Assembly: GCF_030548175.1 (NCBI RefSeq)
Contig: NZ_JAUORX010000004.1
Span: forward strand, 186,001-250,000
Direction: 5' to 3'
Source: Cognatishimia sp. 1_MG-2023
GTDB taxonomy: Bacteria > Pseudomonadota > Alphaproteobacteria > Rhodobacterales > Rhodobacteraceae
Length of the DNA stretch: 64,000 nucleotides
The notes beneath the pieces are model-generated. The model was not told the DNA's origin. It saw only the letters and a program-made list of their open reading frames with translations, and made no database searches. Made by a program: the position numbers and the translations under genes. Of the stretch, positions 42,403 to 50,462 are shown piece by piece. Position 1 is the stretch's first letter; every line of letters begins with the position of its first letter.

Positions 42403-43827
42403 CTATTCCCAGTTTTTGAACCCGAAGGTCACATAATCTCGCTGATAGGCGTCACGTGTCAGGGATTCTATCTCATCATCATAGATAGCCGCTAATGTAT
42501 ACGGCAGCCCCTCATCGACCGGCTGAAGCGCAGGCGCATCAACGCCAACCTTTGCCGCAAGAGCGACTAGATCAGTCGCTAGTTCATCCTCACGCAGGAT
42601 CGCATCAGGGAAGGCCAGAACACCAAAGCCACCAATGATGCTTGCCTGACTAGACCAATAAGCATCCTGACGAATCGCTGTTTGGCCTGCTAAGTTTGCC
42701 TTGATGAATCGCAGGTATTCTTTGAATGCGACGCGATGAGCCGCTGCATCGTAAGCCTGATCAGGCATCGCTTCGGGGATCGGTAAACTAAATCGGTTCC
42801 GTAAAGTGCGTCGAATTTTATGATACGCCCCTTTGTCCGACGACAGGATCATCTTGCAAAAGGCATAATGCGCGCGCGCGACGGGATGCCGGACGACGCT
42901 AAAACTGCGATGTGGCATATGTGCCCGCCGCCATTGACGAAACTCTTTCTGGTTCAGCCCGGTCGCAAGATCACGGACTGACACGTTATCTATGTCAGCC
43001 ATCCACTGTGTGACTGTCTGACTTGGCCCGCCTTGTATTGGCAAATAGATCAGCCCTGTATCGGCACCTGCGACGTAGGTCGGCACTGCGGGTCCCCGGC
43101 GTGGCTCGAAGTTTGGCGTGCGGTTCAAGTTGAACTGATCCAACGCGGAAATCGCCGCTGGAACCGCATCAAAGTTTTCGACTTTTTCGGAAATATGGCT
43201 GGGGTTCTGGCGCTTTAGCTTTGCATCCAGCGCATCAAGTGTTTCGTCAACGCCTAGGTATTTGGCCAGACCATTCATAACCCCGAGATCCTGAAGATCT
43301 TCGTAAGCGACATAAAAGGCCGTCTGCCCGCTGCGTTGAAGCGTGTTCAGCAGGTGAATTTGGAAGGCCTGCAATTTGGCCACATGCTGCGTGAACTCAG
43401 CACCGTCAAATTCTACTTTGCTATCCTTGCGCTTGCGAACATCTGTAAGCTTCCATTGGCCCGTCGCCTGCGCGATTTTCCAGCTGACATAGCTGTCCAT
43501 TGGGTTGCGGGTCAGGATGATTTTAGCACAGCGCGGATCAGCGAGAACATCATCTAAAATGCGCAAGTCATGATCATGAAAGAACCTAAATCCCCCAAGA
43601 GAGTTTGGTTCATCTTTGATCGCATCAATCACACTAAACGGGTTCTCGTCCCGCGTCGTGAGTGAAACGCCTAGAATGTTATCCTTGTTCGGATAGCCGA
43701 TGAAATGCGGATTAAACGCCTCTCCATAGCAGGTCATCCCCTCGAAGCTATTGATATTGGCCTCGAGAAAATTGGAACCCGTGCGCATCTCGGCAAACAC
43801 GACAAAATAGTCAAAGCGATTGGTCAT
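42403..43827 (-). CDS. Two-domain sulfotransferase
   Basis: The 474-residue protein has an N-terminal sulfotransferase (1-235) with a 5'-phosphosulfate loop AEMRTGSNF (12-20) and a 3'-phosphate motif ILTRNPMDSY (104-113), as in NodH/Stf0-type enzymes. A second region (255-474) resembles Sulfotransfer_2 proteins, with FSVVRHPVARAHYAF (309-323) and DYVTFGF at the end. However, its phosphosulfate loop is degenerate (LIYLPIQGGPSQT, 259-271). It would transfer sulfate from PAPS to a glycan. It starts 5 bases after the GT14-type gene, in one operon with the glycosyltransferases. Confidence 0.82.
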   Translation of the reverse strand: MTNRFDYFVVFAEMRTGSNFLEANINSFEGMTCYGEAFNPHFIGYPNKDNILGVSLTTRDENPFSVIDAIKDEPNSLGGFRFFHDHDLRILDDVLADPRCAKIILTRNPMDSYVSWKIAQATGQWKLTDVRKRKDSKVEFDGAEFTQHVAKLQAFQIHLLNTLQRSGQTAFYVAYEDLQDLGVMNGLAKYLGVDETLDALDAKLKRQNPSHISEKVENFDAVPAAISALDQFNLNRTPNFEPRRGPAVPTYVAGADTGLIYLPIQGGPSQTVTQWMADIDNVSVRDLATGLNQKEFRQWRRAHMPHRSFSVVRHPVARAHYAFCKMILSSDKGAYHKIRRTLRNRFSLPIPEAMPDQAYDAAAHRVAFKEYLRFIKANLAGQTAIRQDAYWSSQASIIGGFGVLAFPDAILREDELATDLVALAAKVGVDAPALQPVDEGLPYTLAAIYDDEIESLTRDAYQRDYVTFGFKNWE

Positions 43828-43832
43828 TAGGC

Positions 43833-45530
43833 TTACTGCACCAAATAAGGTCGAGAAGAGGGTTTATTGTCGTTCGGATTGTCCGAACCGACCGAGAAAT
43901 CACCCATCAAATATGGGTGCATGCCTTGGTTTTTCAGATTCTGCAAAAACTGACCAAACCCCGTTAGATCAGTCATGCGTGGTGCCTCCGCCAGACGGCG
44001 TGGCGCGTGCTTTCCAATTTCGTCAATTACGGTCTGTAAGGGTTCCATTGGAGCTTCGATAAACTCCGCCATGGTCCAAATGCGAACCCGCGCTTTGGCC
44101 CAAGGGGAACGCATAACTTCCAGAAATTTAGATTCAATTTTTTGGAGCTTCGCAGCTTCTTTACGAATATCGGCAAAATTGCGGTTCGACTTAAACAGCG
44201 GTACGGCCCAAGCCCCGGAAATCACAGAAATTTGGGCATTTGGATCTTTGGCCATTAGCCAGTTATTGGCTTGGGAGTCTTGTGGGCCATACTGGAAACA
44301 CTGGCGTTCACCACGTGTGTTCCAGATGAGGTTTGTCAGAAAGGCCTGCGCGTTATTATCTCGTAGCTTGGCATTATCTGACAGCGCACCGTTAATCACC
44401 TTTTGGCCACCATTAAACTCTGCGCGCTTGGCGCCAAACAGATGCCCATGCACCTTGCAACCAGATGCTTTGCCCAACCAGCTTTCAAAATCTTCGAACA
44501 GTTCGGTAAATCCCTGAAACACCGAATATGGCGCAGATGTTACGCCGTTTTCCCAATGCTGATCCAAAAACCGCGATTGCATATATAGGCCCGGACGGCC
44601 AATCGTTCGACGCTCTACCGCTTTGGCGAAGATGCGATCAATCTTGGCTGGATTCGGTTCTGCCTTGCGGGTCTCTGCAGTTGGGCGAACGAGAAAAGCG
44701 TTGTATAGACGATCTGCTTTTGGCCAAATTTTCCGAGCGACAAAGCAATCTGATCGACGCAAGAGCTGGAGGTGATCATCGTAAAAGATATGCGGTTTGC
44801 CTTGATAATCGAACTTTGACAGTGTCAGCGACCGGCTTTCAATATTGGTCGAATACAAACGCGCCAAGGACTGAAAGTAGCTTTCATCCGGGATCCAAAC
44901 CTTTTGGAAATACCGATCATAAATCAGCCGATCGGGATCTTGCAAAATGGCAGAAAGCGTCTGCCGCGTCAGGCACCACCACTGCGATCCCATATGCGGC
45001 ACAAGGCCATTGGGAATACGGCGCTTGAATTTGATGCGCCGTTGAAAATGCACATAGCGGTCAAAAAGGAATCTGTGCTTTTTCCAGGAGAAAGGGAAAC
45101 GCAAACTAAAGCGTTCTGAATCTAGGCCACCCACAGTCCATGGAACATCGGCCGTGGTTGCGGATTCAATGAAATCAGTGCGCGAGCGTTCGTCCAAATA
45201 AGCAATCAGTTCATTGACCGGGCGTAGCGGCAGGCAAGAGCCAGATGCCAAATAAACATGCCGCACTTCGGGGAACGTATCCAACATCAGCTCGCTTGCG
45301 GATTGTGAAGCTGCCACAAGCCCCCACATGCCCCACTCACATTTGTGGCGCTTGCTAAACTTAACCAGCGGTTCAGCGTCCAAACTTTGCTTAAAGGCGT
45401 TGAATGTTTTGCGGTCTACCGACGCATCGACATGGATCACGACCGGACAACCAGCAGCGATCCAATGCCGCGCAACTTGTTCGGCACGGTTCAGCGCCGC
45501 GTGCACAAGCATGATGACCCCAACGCTCAT
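43833..45530 (-). CDS. GT14-type (core-2/branching) glycosyltransferase with C-terminal extension
   Basis: This 565-residue protein has an N-terminal domain (1-300) resembling beta-1,6-N-acetylglucosaminyltransferases of the Branch family: MSVGVIMLVHAALNRAEQVARHW, VIHVDASVD, HVYLASGSCLPLRPVNELIAYL and GSQWWCLTR. The C-terminal part (about 330-565) is a Rhodobacterales-type extension which I recall as DUF5928. The frame extends 26 codons upstream, but ATG 45530 follows AAGGGGA and overlaps the previous stop by four bases (ATGA). It probably adds sugars to a surface glycan. Confidence 0.83.
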   Translation of the reverse strand: MSVGVIMLVHAALNRAEQVARHWIAAGCPVVIHVDASVDRKTFNAFKQSLDAEPLVKFSKRHKCEWGMWGLVAASQSASELMLDTFPEVRHVYLASGSCLPLRPVNELIAYLDERSRTDFIESATTADVPWTVGGLDSERFSLRFPFSWKKHRFLFDRYVHFQRRIKFKRRIPNGLVPHMGSQWWCLTRQTLSAILQDPDRLIYDRYFQKVWIPDESYFQSLARLYSTNIESRSLTLSKFDYQGKPHIFYDDHLQLLRRSDCFVARKIWPKADRLYNAFLVRPTAETRKAEPNPAKIDRIFAKAVERRTIGRPGLYMQSRFLDQHWENGVTSAPYSVFQGFTELFEDFESWLGKASGCKVHGHLFGAKRAEFNGGQKVINGALSDNAKLRDNNAQAFLTNLIWNTRGERQCFQYGPQDSQANNWLMAKDPNAQISVISGAWAVPLFKSNRNFADIRKEAAKLQKIESKFLEVMRSPWAKARVRIWTMAEFIEAPMEPLQTVIDEIGKHAPRRLAEAPRMTDLTGFGQFLQNLKNQGMHPYLMGDFSVGSDNPNDNKPSSRPYLVQ

Positions 45531-46543
45531 GCCCAGTTCCCCTTTGACATAAGGCCTAAGATTTCGAGCTGGCGCCAGTTGATGTATTTCTCTGACCACT
45601 TGCACCAAAGATCCGGGTTTTGCTGCAGGGATTCTGCATAGGCCACATATTCAACGCTGCTTGAATAGTGCTGTTTACGCTCCAGCTCCTCTGCCGCTTT
45701 ATGTGAAAATGTATCCAAGAACTTGGTGTGCAAGAGAATGCCGCTGGCCTTTTCGCCACCCCACTCTTCGTACACAAGGTTCAAGCCACGCGGTAAAAGC
45801 GAATGTGTCGAGCTGGCGTAGGCATAGTTTCGATCCCATTTAACCAATGGAATTTTATTCAAAGCTGGAGCTTTTTTCGGATTGTCCGGGAAAAAGACAC
45901 GCGCCCTCGGCCCGCCCTGAATCCAAAGGTTTCCATACTCTGCGTTTTTCTTGATCGAATAATTTCCAGCATCAAACCAAGATGTGATTTCAAGCGGGTT
46001 TTGTCCGGCTTGGTATGGGAACTCATCCAGGCGGCCCTTTGGATACATATCCAACAACATTGCCGAAAAACTGCGGATCGAAGAATTGTCCATCCAATCG
46101 GTTAGCGCCTGAATGGGGCGACTATCGCAGAATGGGTAGATAAAGAATTCATCCGGGTCGACGACAAGTGTCCAATGCTCATGAGCATATTTGCGCATCA
46201 GCGCGTTCATCCAATCAACACCGAAGTTTGCATTCTTATAGCTGGATTTCGTGAACCAGACAGAAACATCGCTCATGCCACTGAGGTAATCCATCAGCCC
46301 ATCAGTGCTGTCATTGTCCACAACAAGGAAATGATTCACGCCAAGCGAACGGTAATACTGCAAAAAATACGGCATACGAATTGCTTCGTTGCGCGCAGTT
46401 GTCACCAACAGCACGTCGCCCGATTTAATCTGGCCGGTATTATCCTGCTTGCATCGGAGTTGCCTGGATTTCCGCATTGAGCGGATAATCCGACGCTTGC
46501 GGCGCAACCGCATGCGATAAGAGTCCCATAGCCCCACCGTCAA
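45527..46543 (-). CDS. Glycosyltransferase family 2-type protein (copy A)
   Basis: This 338-residue predicted cytoplasmic glycosyltransferase of the Glyco_tranf_2_4 type has VLLVTTARNEAIRMPYFLQYY, the nucleotide-sugar acidic pocket VVDNDSTDG, and a metal motif DPDE. It is a paralogue of the protein at 46703-47749, sharing WIQGGPRARVFFPD and APALNKIPLVKW. Its start is uncertain: the longest form uses TTG at 46543, and a GTG two codons later is equally possible. It leads a three-gene operon with the GT14-type and sulfotransferase genes. Confidence 0.82.
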   Translation of the reverse strand: MTVGLWDSYRMRLRRKRRIIRSMRKSRQLRCKQDNTGQIKSGDVLLVTTARNEAIRMPYFLQYYRSLGVNHFLVVDNDSTDGLMDYLSGMSDVSVWFTKSSYKNANFGVDWMNALMRKYAHEHWTLVVDPDEFFIYPFCDSRPIQALTDWMDNSSIRSFSAMLLDMYPKGRLDEFPYQAGQNPLEITSWFDAGNYSIKKNAEYGNLWIQGGPRARVFFPDNPKKAPALNKIPLVKWDRNYAYASSTHSLLPRGLNLVYEEWGGEKASGILLHTKFLDTFSHKAAEELERKQHYSSSVEYVAYAESLQQNPDLWCKWSEKYINWRQLEILGLMSKGNWA

Positions 46544-46702
46544 TCACCACTTTGCATTTGTCTGAACACTGCGTTCGCCCGGATCATTCGACCCATTTTT
46601 TGCCTGTTATCTAACAATATGTCACAGATTTCTTCTAGGAAGCAATGAATTTAGGAAAGGTTAGGCGCATTGATCGAAATCTTTAAAACTGAATTTAAAC
46701 AT

Positions 46703-47749
46703 TCAGCGAGCGTCAGCCCGCAATCCCCAATCCTCGGACGAAATTAGACCCAACTGAACCAGCTGGCTCGGGTCCTCGTATTGAACAGATGAAACGCTCC
46801 AAAGCTGAGGAGATTTAATGATCCCATCGTAATAACCATCAAAATCTTCTGGCACATTGAAATGCTCTTTTCGCTGCTTCTCCGTTTCCGATTTAGAAAC
46901 AATCTCAGGCAGGAATTTCGTATGCAGCAAAGCCCCCGATGGGGTAATTCCACCCGGTCCATTGTATGCAAAATTAATTTTAGGAGGCAGGATTGAATGG
47001 CTTGAGTTTACGTAGGCAAATCGGCGGTTCCATTTTACCAGCGGCAATTTATTCAAAGTCGGCGAGCGCTGTGGCGCATCAGCGAAAAACATGCGTTCAC
47101 GTACACCGCCTTGGACCCACAAATTGCCAAGCGGGTACTGGCGCTGGCTACGAAACGGTCCCGCGTCGAACCAATCAAGAATATCACGCGGGTCATCTCC
47201 TGACTTATAATCCTGTTGCCCTAAGGGACCCTTTGGATAAAGGTCCAACATCAGTGCGCCAAATGCGATAAGACCTTGCTGGTCCAACGTAGCGGTCAAG
47301 CCCTTCAAATCGCAATGATCATCGCCTGAATAAACCAGCAGCTCGTCAGCATCGACCGTCAAGCACCAGTGATTATGTGCGTACCGCATTTGCAAATAGG
47401 TCATCCAATCCACGCCGAAGCGCGAACCGTGATAGCTTTGTTCAGTTTGCCAAAGCGATACATCCTCTTGCGCTGCAAGATAGGTATCGCTGCCGTCGTC
47501 ACTGCCATTGTCGACGATTAGAAAGTGATCCACCCCTAAATTTCGGTAGAACTCTAAAAAGAACGGCAATCGCGTCATCTCATTGCGCAGGGTAGTGACG
47601 GCCAAAACACTGGTGTGCGCGATGTTAGACGTGCGATCCGCAACAACAGCTAACTGCTTGCAAGATCGGAGGGAACGCCACAGCAATCGACGCCGCTTAA
47701 GGCGCATTCGATAGGCGTTTAGCCAGTTTTCTTGATATTCTAGCGTCAT
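46703..47749 (-). CDS. Glycosyltransferase family 2-type protein (copy B)
   Basis: This 348-residue protein is parallel in structure to its neighbour: VLAVTTLRNEMTRLPFFLEFY, VDNGSDDG, metal motif DADE, WVQGGVRERMFFAD and SPTLNKLPLVKWNRRFAYVNSSHS. Both begin with a basic stretch (AYRMRLKRRRLLWRSL). The pair arose by duplication but is separated by 159 bases, so this copy may have its own transcript. The acceptor is unknown; the neighbours suggest a sulfated surface polysaccharide. Confidence 0.83.
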   Translation of the reverse strand: MTLEYQENWLNAYRMRLKRRRLLWRSLRSCKQLAVVADRTSNIAHTSVLAVTTLRNEMTRLPFFLEFYRNLGVDHFLIVDNGSDDGSDTYLAAQEDVSLWQTEQSYHGSRFGVDWMTYLQMRYAHNHWCLTVDADELLVYSGDDHCDLKGLTATLDQQGLIAFGALMLDLYPKGPLGQQDYKSGDDPRDILDWFDAGPFRSQRQYPLGNLWVQGGVRERMFFADAPQRSPTLNKLPLVKWNRRFAYVNSSHSILPPKINFAYNGPGGITPSGALLHTKFLPEIVSKSETEKQRKEHFNVPEDFDGYYDGIIKSPQLWSVSSVQYEDPSQLVQLGLISSEDWGLRADAR

Positions 47750-47863
47750 TTGGTTCGAACTATCAAAGCAGAGTTACCCACCTTTGCACGACATAGGTTG
47801 CTCGTATCAAACGAAATCTGTTTCAAACGTGTGGTTAGGATGACAAATCCCAAAGCACATATC

Positions 47864-47909
47864 CCTCAATAGCCAAGGAGCTGAACCCAAGGCTGTTGAG
47901 GCTTAATTT
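47864..47909. terminator. Hairpin beside cysQ
   Basis: CCTCAATAGCC (47864-47874) pairs with GGCTGTTGAGG (47891-47901), and TTTTT follows on the plus strand at 47905-47909. It lies directly downstream of leftward cysQ, which lacks another terminator. The T tract is on the wrong side for cysQ, so it might act on antisense transcription or as a 3'-end stabiliser. Confidence 0.4.
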
Positions 47910-48707
47910 TTACGCTTTTTGCAGCGTTACGGTTGGCGCATAGGCGATGAAAAACGGGTTTGCGTAGTCACCTTTGCCATAGGTAAGCGGCGTATGGTCA
48001 TCAAAGCGCACTACTTGGCCGCCCGCACCCAACAAAACTGCATGACCTGCAGCGGTATCCCACTCCATCGTGCGACCAACACGTGGGTAAATGTCAGCTT
48101 CACCAGTCGCGACAAGGCAGAACTTAAGCGAAGAACCAGCGCTTTTGCTGTCTTTGACGTTGTATTTGTTGATGTAGTCTTCGGTGGCTTGGTCGCGATG
48201 AGACTTGGATGCGACGATCATCAGGGCTTCGTTATCAGCTTCTGACACATTGATTGGCGTTGTTTCGCCAACGGTATCCAAATCAAAAGCGCCTGTTTCC
48301 TCAACCGATTGACCACCAGCTTGCGTAAAGAACATCCGATCACGAGCCGGAGCATAAACGACCCCGCGCTGTGGAACGCCCGCTTCAACATACGCGATGT
48401 TGACTGTGAAATCGCCACGACGGTTGATGAACTCTTTTGTGCCGTCCAGTGGATCGACGATTAAAAAGGTGTCGCCTTTGATCTTATGGCTATCGGCCTG
48501 CTCTTCAGTCACAAGCATGACATCCGGAAAGGCAGCGCGCAGACCGGCAGAAATAATCGCATCCGCTGCTTCGTCTGCAATAGTGACAGGGCTGTCATCA
48601 GATTTCAGCTTTACGTCAAAATCATCTGAATTGTAGATTTCCATAATCTTGCGGCCGGCCTCAATCGAAAGGCGGCGCATCACCTCAATCAGCTTTTCGT
48701 TGTTCAC
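47910..48707 (-). CDS. cysQ: 3'(2'),5'-bisphosphate nucleotidase CysQ
   Basis: This is a 265-residue magnesium phosphatase of the inositol monophosphatase superfamily. Metal ligands are visible in TEEQ (67-70), DPLDGT (85-90) and WDTAAGHAVL near 214, and KSDDSPVTIADEAAD matches CysQ. It hydrolyses 3'-phosphoadenosine 5'-phosphate, the product of PAPS-dependent sulfotransferases, to AMP. The start is GTG with AGGAGACA in front. Its position next to a sulfotransferase operon is functionally coherent. Confidence 0.94.
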   Translation of the reverse strand: MNNEKLIEVMRRLSIEAGRKIMEIYNSDDFDVKLKSDDSPVTIADEAADAIISAGLRAAFPDVMLVTEEQADSHKIKGDTFLIVDPLDGTKEFINRRGDFTVNIAYVEAGVPQRGVVYAPARDRMFFTQAGGQSVEETGAFDLDTVGETTPINVSEADNEALMIVASKSHRDQATEDYINKYNVKDSKSAGSSLKFCLVATGEADIYPRVGRTMEWDTAAGHAVLLGAGGQVVRFDDHTPLTYGKGDYANPFFIAYAPTVTLQKA

Positions 48708-48826
48708 GTCGTGTCTCCTGCCAAGGCATTTGTTGAATATTTATCTTTGCCCCCTTATGCTTTGCGCAACACGGAACGGCAAGAATTCCGTCCGCCCCTC
48801 TGAGGCAGAAAAGGCAGAGCAGGTCT

Positions 48827-49648
48827 ATGTTTCAGCAATCCGGCCCCAAAACGACGATGCAGTCGGCAATCACGATCTTTGAGCTCGTGTATCATTCCAT
48901 TGTGCGCATGGTTCGAAAGACCCATGGCAACGCAGTTATGTCGATCCTGTTGAATATGATGCAGGTCGTCATTTTTGTTTTGGCCTTCTTTGTGATGTTC
49001 TCGATCCTTGGCCTAAAGGGGTCAGCGATCCGGGGCGACTTCTTGCTGTATATCATGTCCGGCATCTTCATGTTTATGACGCACACCAAAACGATGGGTG
49101 CCGTTGTTGGGGCTGAAGGCCCGTCATCGCCAATGATGAAACATGCGCCTATGAACACTGCGATTTCGATCCTCGCGGCGGCGTTTGGGACGCTGTATAT
49201 TCAAACGCTTTCGTTGCTGACCATTCTCTTTGTCTACCACGTTGGCTTTAACCCTATCGTGATTGATCAACCCATCGGCGCCCTTGGAATGCTGTTGCTG
49301 GCATGGTTCACGGGATTGGGGATTGGCCTGGTACTCTTGGCAATCAAGCCTTGGTTCCCAACCTTTGTTTCTATCGCAAACACGATTTATGCCCGCGTGA
49401 ATATGATTGCCTCTGGTAAGATGTTTGTCGCGAACACATTGCCCAGCTTTATGCTTGCTATGTTTGACTGGAATCCGTTGTTTCACACAATTGACCAATC
49501 GCGCGGCTATGTTTTTCTAAACTACGCACCACGCAACAGCAGCTCGGAATACCCGTTATATGTCGGTCTGGTTCTGTTGATGGTTGGCTTGATGGGTGAA
49601 TTCTACACGCGCAGGCAAGCGTCCCTCAGCTGGGGCTCAAAACGCTAA
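48827..49648 (+). CDS. ABC-2 type polysaccharide export permease (KpsM-like)
   Basis: This 273-residue inner-membrane protein has six predicted helices, starting with the amphipathic stretch TIFELVYHSIVRMVRKTHGNAV and helices around 40-62, 68-85, 110-135, 150-170, 180-200 and 240-260. The layout is that of capsule and O-antigen export permeases. The usual partner ATPase is not next to it in this window. It is divergent from cysQ and convergent with the AlkB-like gene, overlapping it by four bases. It probably exports the glycan made by the neighbouring transferases. Confidence 0.82.
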   Translation: MFQQSGPKTTMQSAITIFELVYHSIVRMVRKTHGNAVMSILLNMMQVVIFVLAFFVMFSILGLKGSAIRGDFLLYIMSGIFMFMTHTKTMGAVVGAEGPSSPMMKHAPMNTAISILAAAFGTLYIQTLSLLTILFVYHVGFNPIVIDQPIGALGMLLLAWFTGLGIGLVLLAIKPWFPTFVSIANTIYARVNMIASGKMFVANTLPSFMLAMFDWNPLFHTIDQSRGYVFLNYAPRNSSSEYPLYVGLVLLMVGLMGEFYTRRQASLSWGSKR

Positions 49649-50259
49649 AGATCTACAGCCCGCAGCGTAAGATTGATCCGCCCGTTTTTAGGTAGCAATG
49701 AAGAACTGCCAAATCGGATGCGGTCAACACCGTGATAAACCATGCGCGCTTCGCCGCCCATCACAACAACGTCGCCGGACGTCAGCCATAGCGATTCTGT
49801 AGATCCGCCCCGAGTAGGTGTGCCCATCCGAAACAAAGCATCATCGCCAAGCGAAATTGAAACGACAGGCCATTCAAACGCACCTTCGTCTTTGTCTTGA
49901 TGCATGCCCATACGTGCGTCTTGCCCGTAAAAGTTCACCAAGCAACAATCCGGCTGGCGCGAAACGCCGCTCACCGCATTCCAAATGTCGAGAACATCCT
50001 GGGGGATTGCGGGCCAGGGAGAACCGCTTGGGTGGTGAGCTTGGTACCGATACCCGTCTCTATCTGTCACCCAACCCACGGACCCAGCGGACGTCATTCG
50101 AACCGACATCGGCTTTCCACTGGGAGTGATCGGGGAAACAAACGGTGCGTCCGAGGCGACGTTGCGTATGTTTTTCACCAAATCGCTCTGTTCTTTGCGA
50201 TCTAGAAAATCCTTATAGATTCGAAATCCGCGAATATTGAGGGGGTTAGAAACCTTCAT
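49645..50259 (-). CDS. AlkB-type 2-oxoglutarate/iron dioxygenase
   Basis: This 204-residue protein has the AlkB iron site H120-x-D122 (MGMHQDKDE) and H176 (VYHGVDR), and the 2-oxoglutarate-binding arginines in RINLTLR (194-200). AlkB enzymes repair alkylated bases in DNA and RNA by oxidative dealkylation. AGGAGG lies four bases before ATG. It is a single gene, with no Ada-type regulator nearby, so control is not visible. Confidence 0.93.
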   Translation of the reverse strand: MKVSNPLNIRGFRIYKDFLDRKEQSDLVKNIRNVASDAPFVSPITPSGKPMSVRMTSAGSVGWVTDRDGYRYQAHHPSGSPWPAIPQDVLDIWNAVSGVSRQPDCCLVNFYGQDARMGMHQDKDEGAFEWPVVSISLGDDALFRMGTPTRGGSTESLWLTSGDVVVMGGEARMVYHGVDRIRFGSSSLLPKNGRINLTLRAVDL

Positions 50260-50325
50260 TTTGACCTCCTAGCAACACAGACAGAAGATTCGCAGCAAAT
50301 TTGCCGTATACAACACGATCTGACG

Positions 50326-50354
50326 CTTGCAGCAGCTTTTCCGCCTCCCTATAT
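50326..50354 (+). promoter_or_regulatory. RpoH (sigma-32)-type promoter of dnaK
   Basis: CTTG at 50326-50329 lies 18 bases before CCTATAT (50348-50354), fitting the alphaproteobacterial heat-shock consensus CTTG-N17/18-CYTATNT. Transcription would start near 50361, about 100 bases before dnaK, with a small hairpin (50371-50384) in the leader. Confidence 0.75.
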
Positions 50355-50462
50355 ACCCTCCGAAGCGTAGTGGCCAAAGGGCCATTGCATTCAGGATCAT
50401 GGCAGGATGCCGAAACGGGTCCAGGCCTTGGAACATCGCCTTAAGTAAGAAGGGATCAAATT

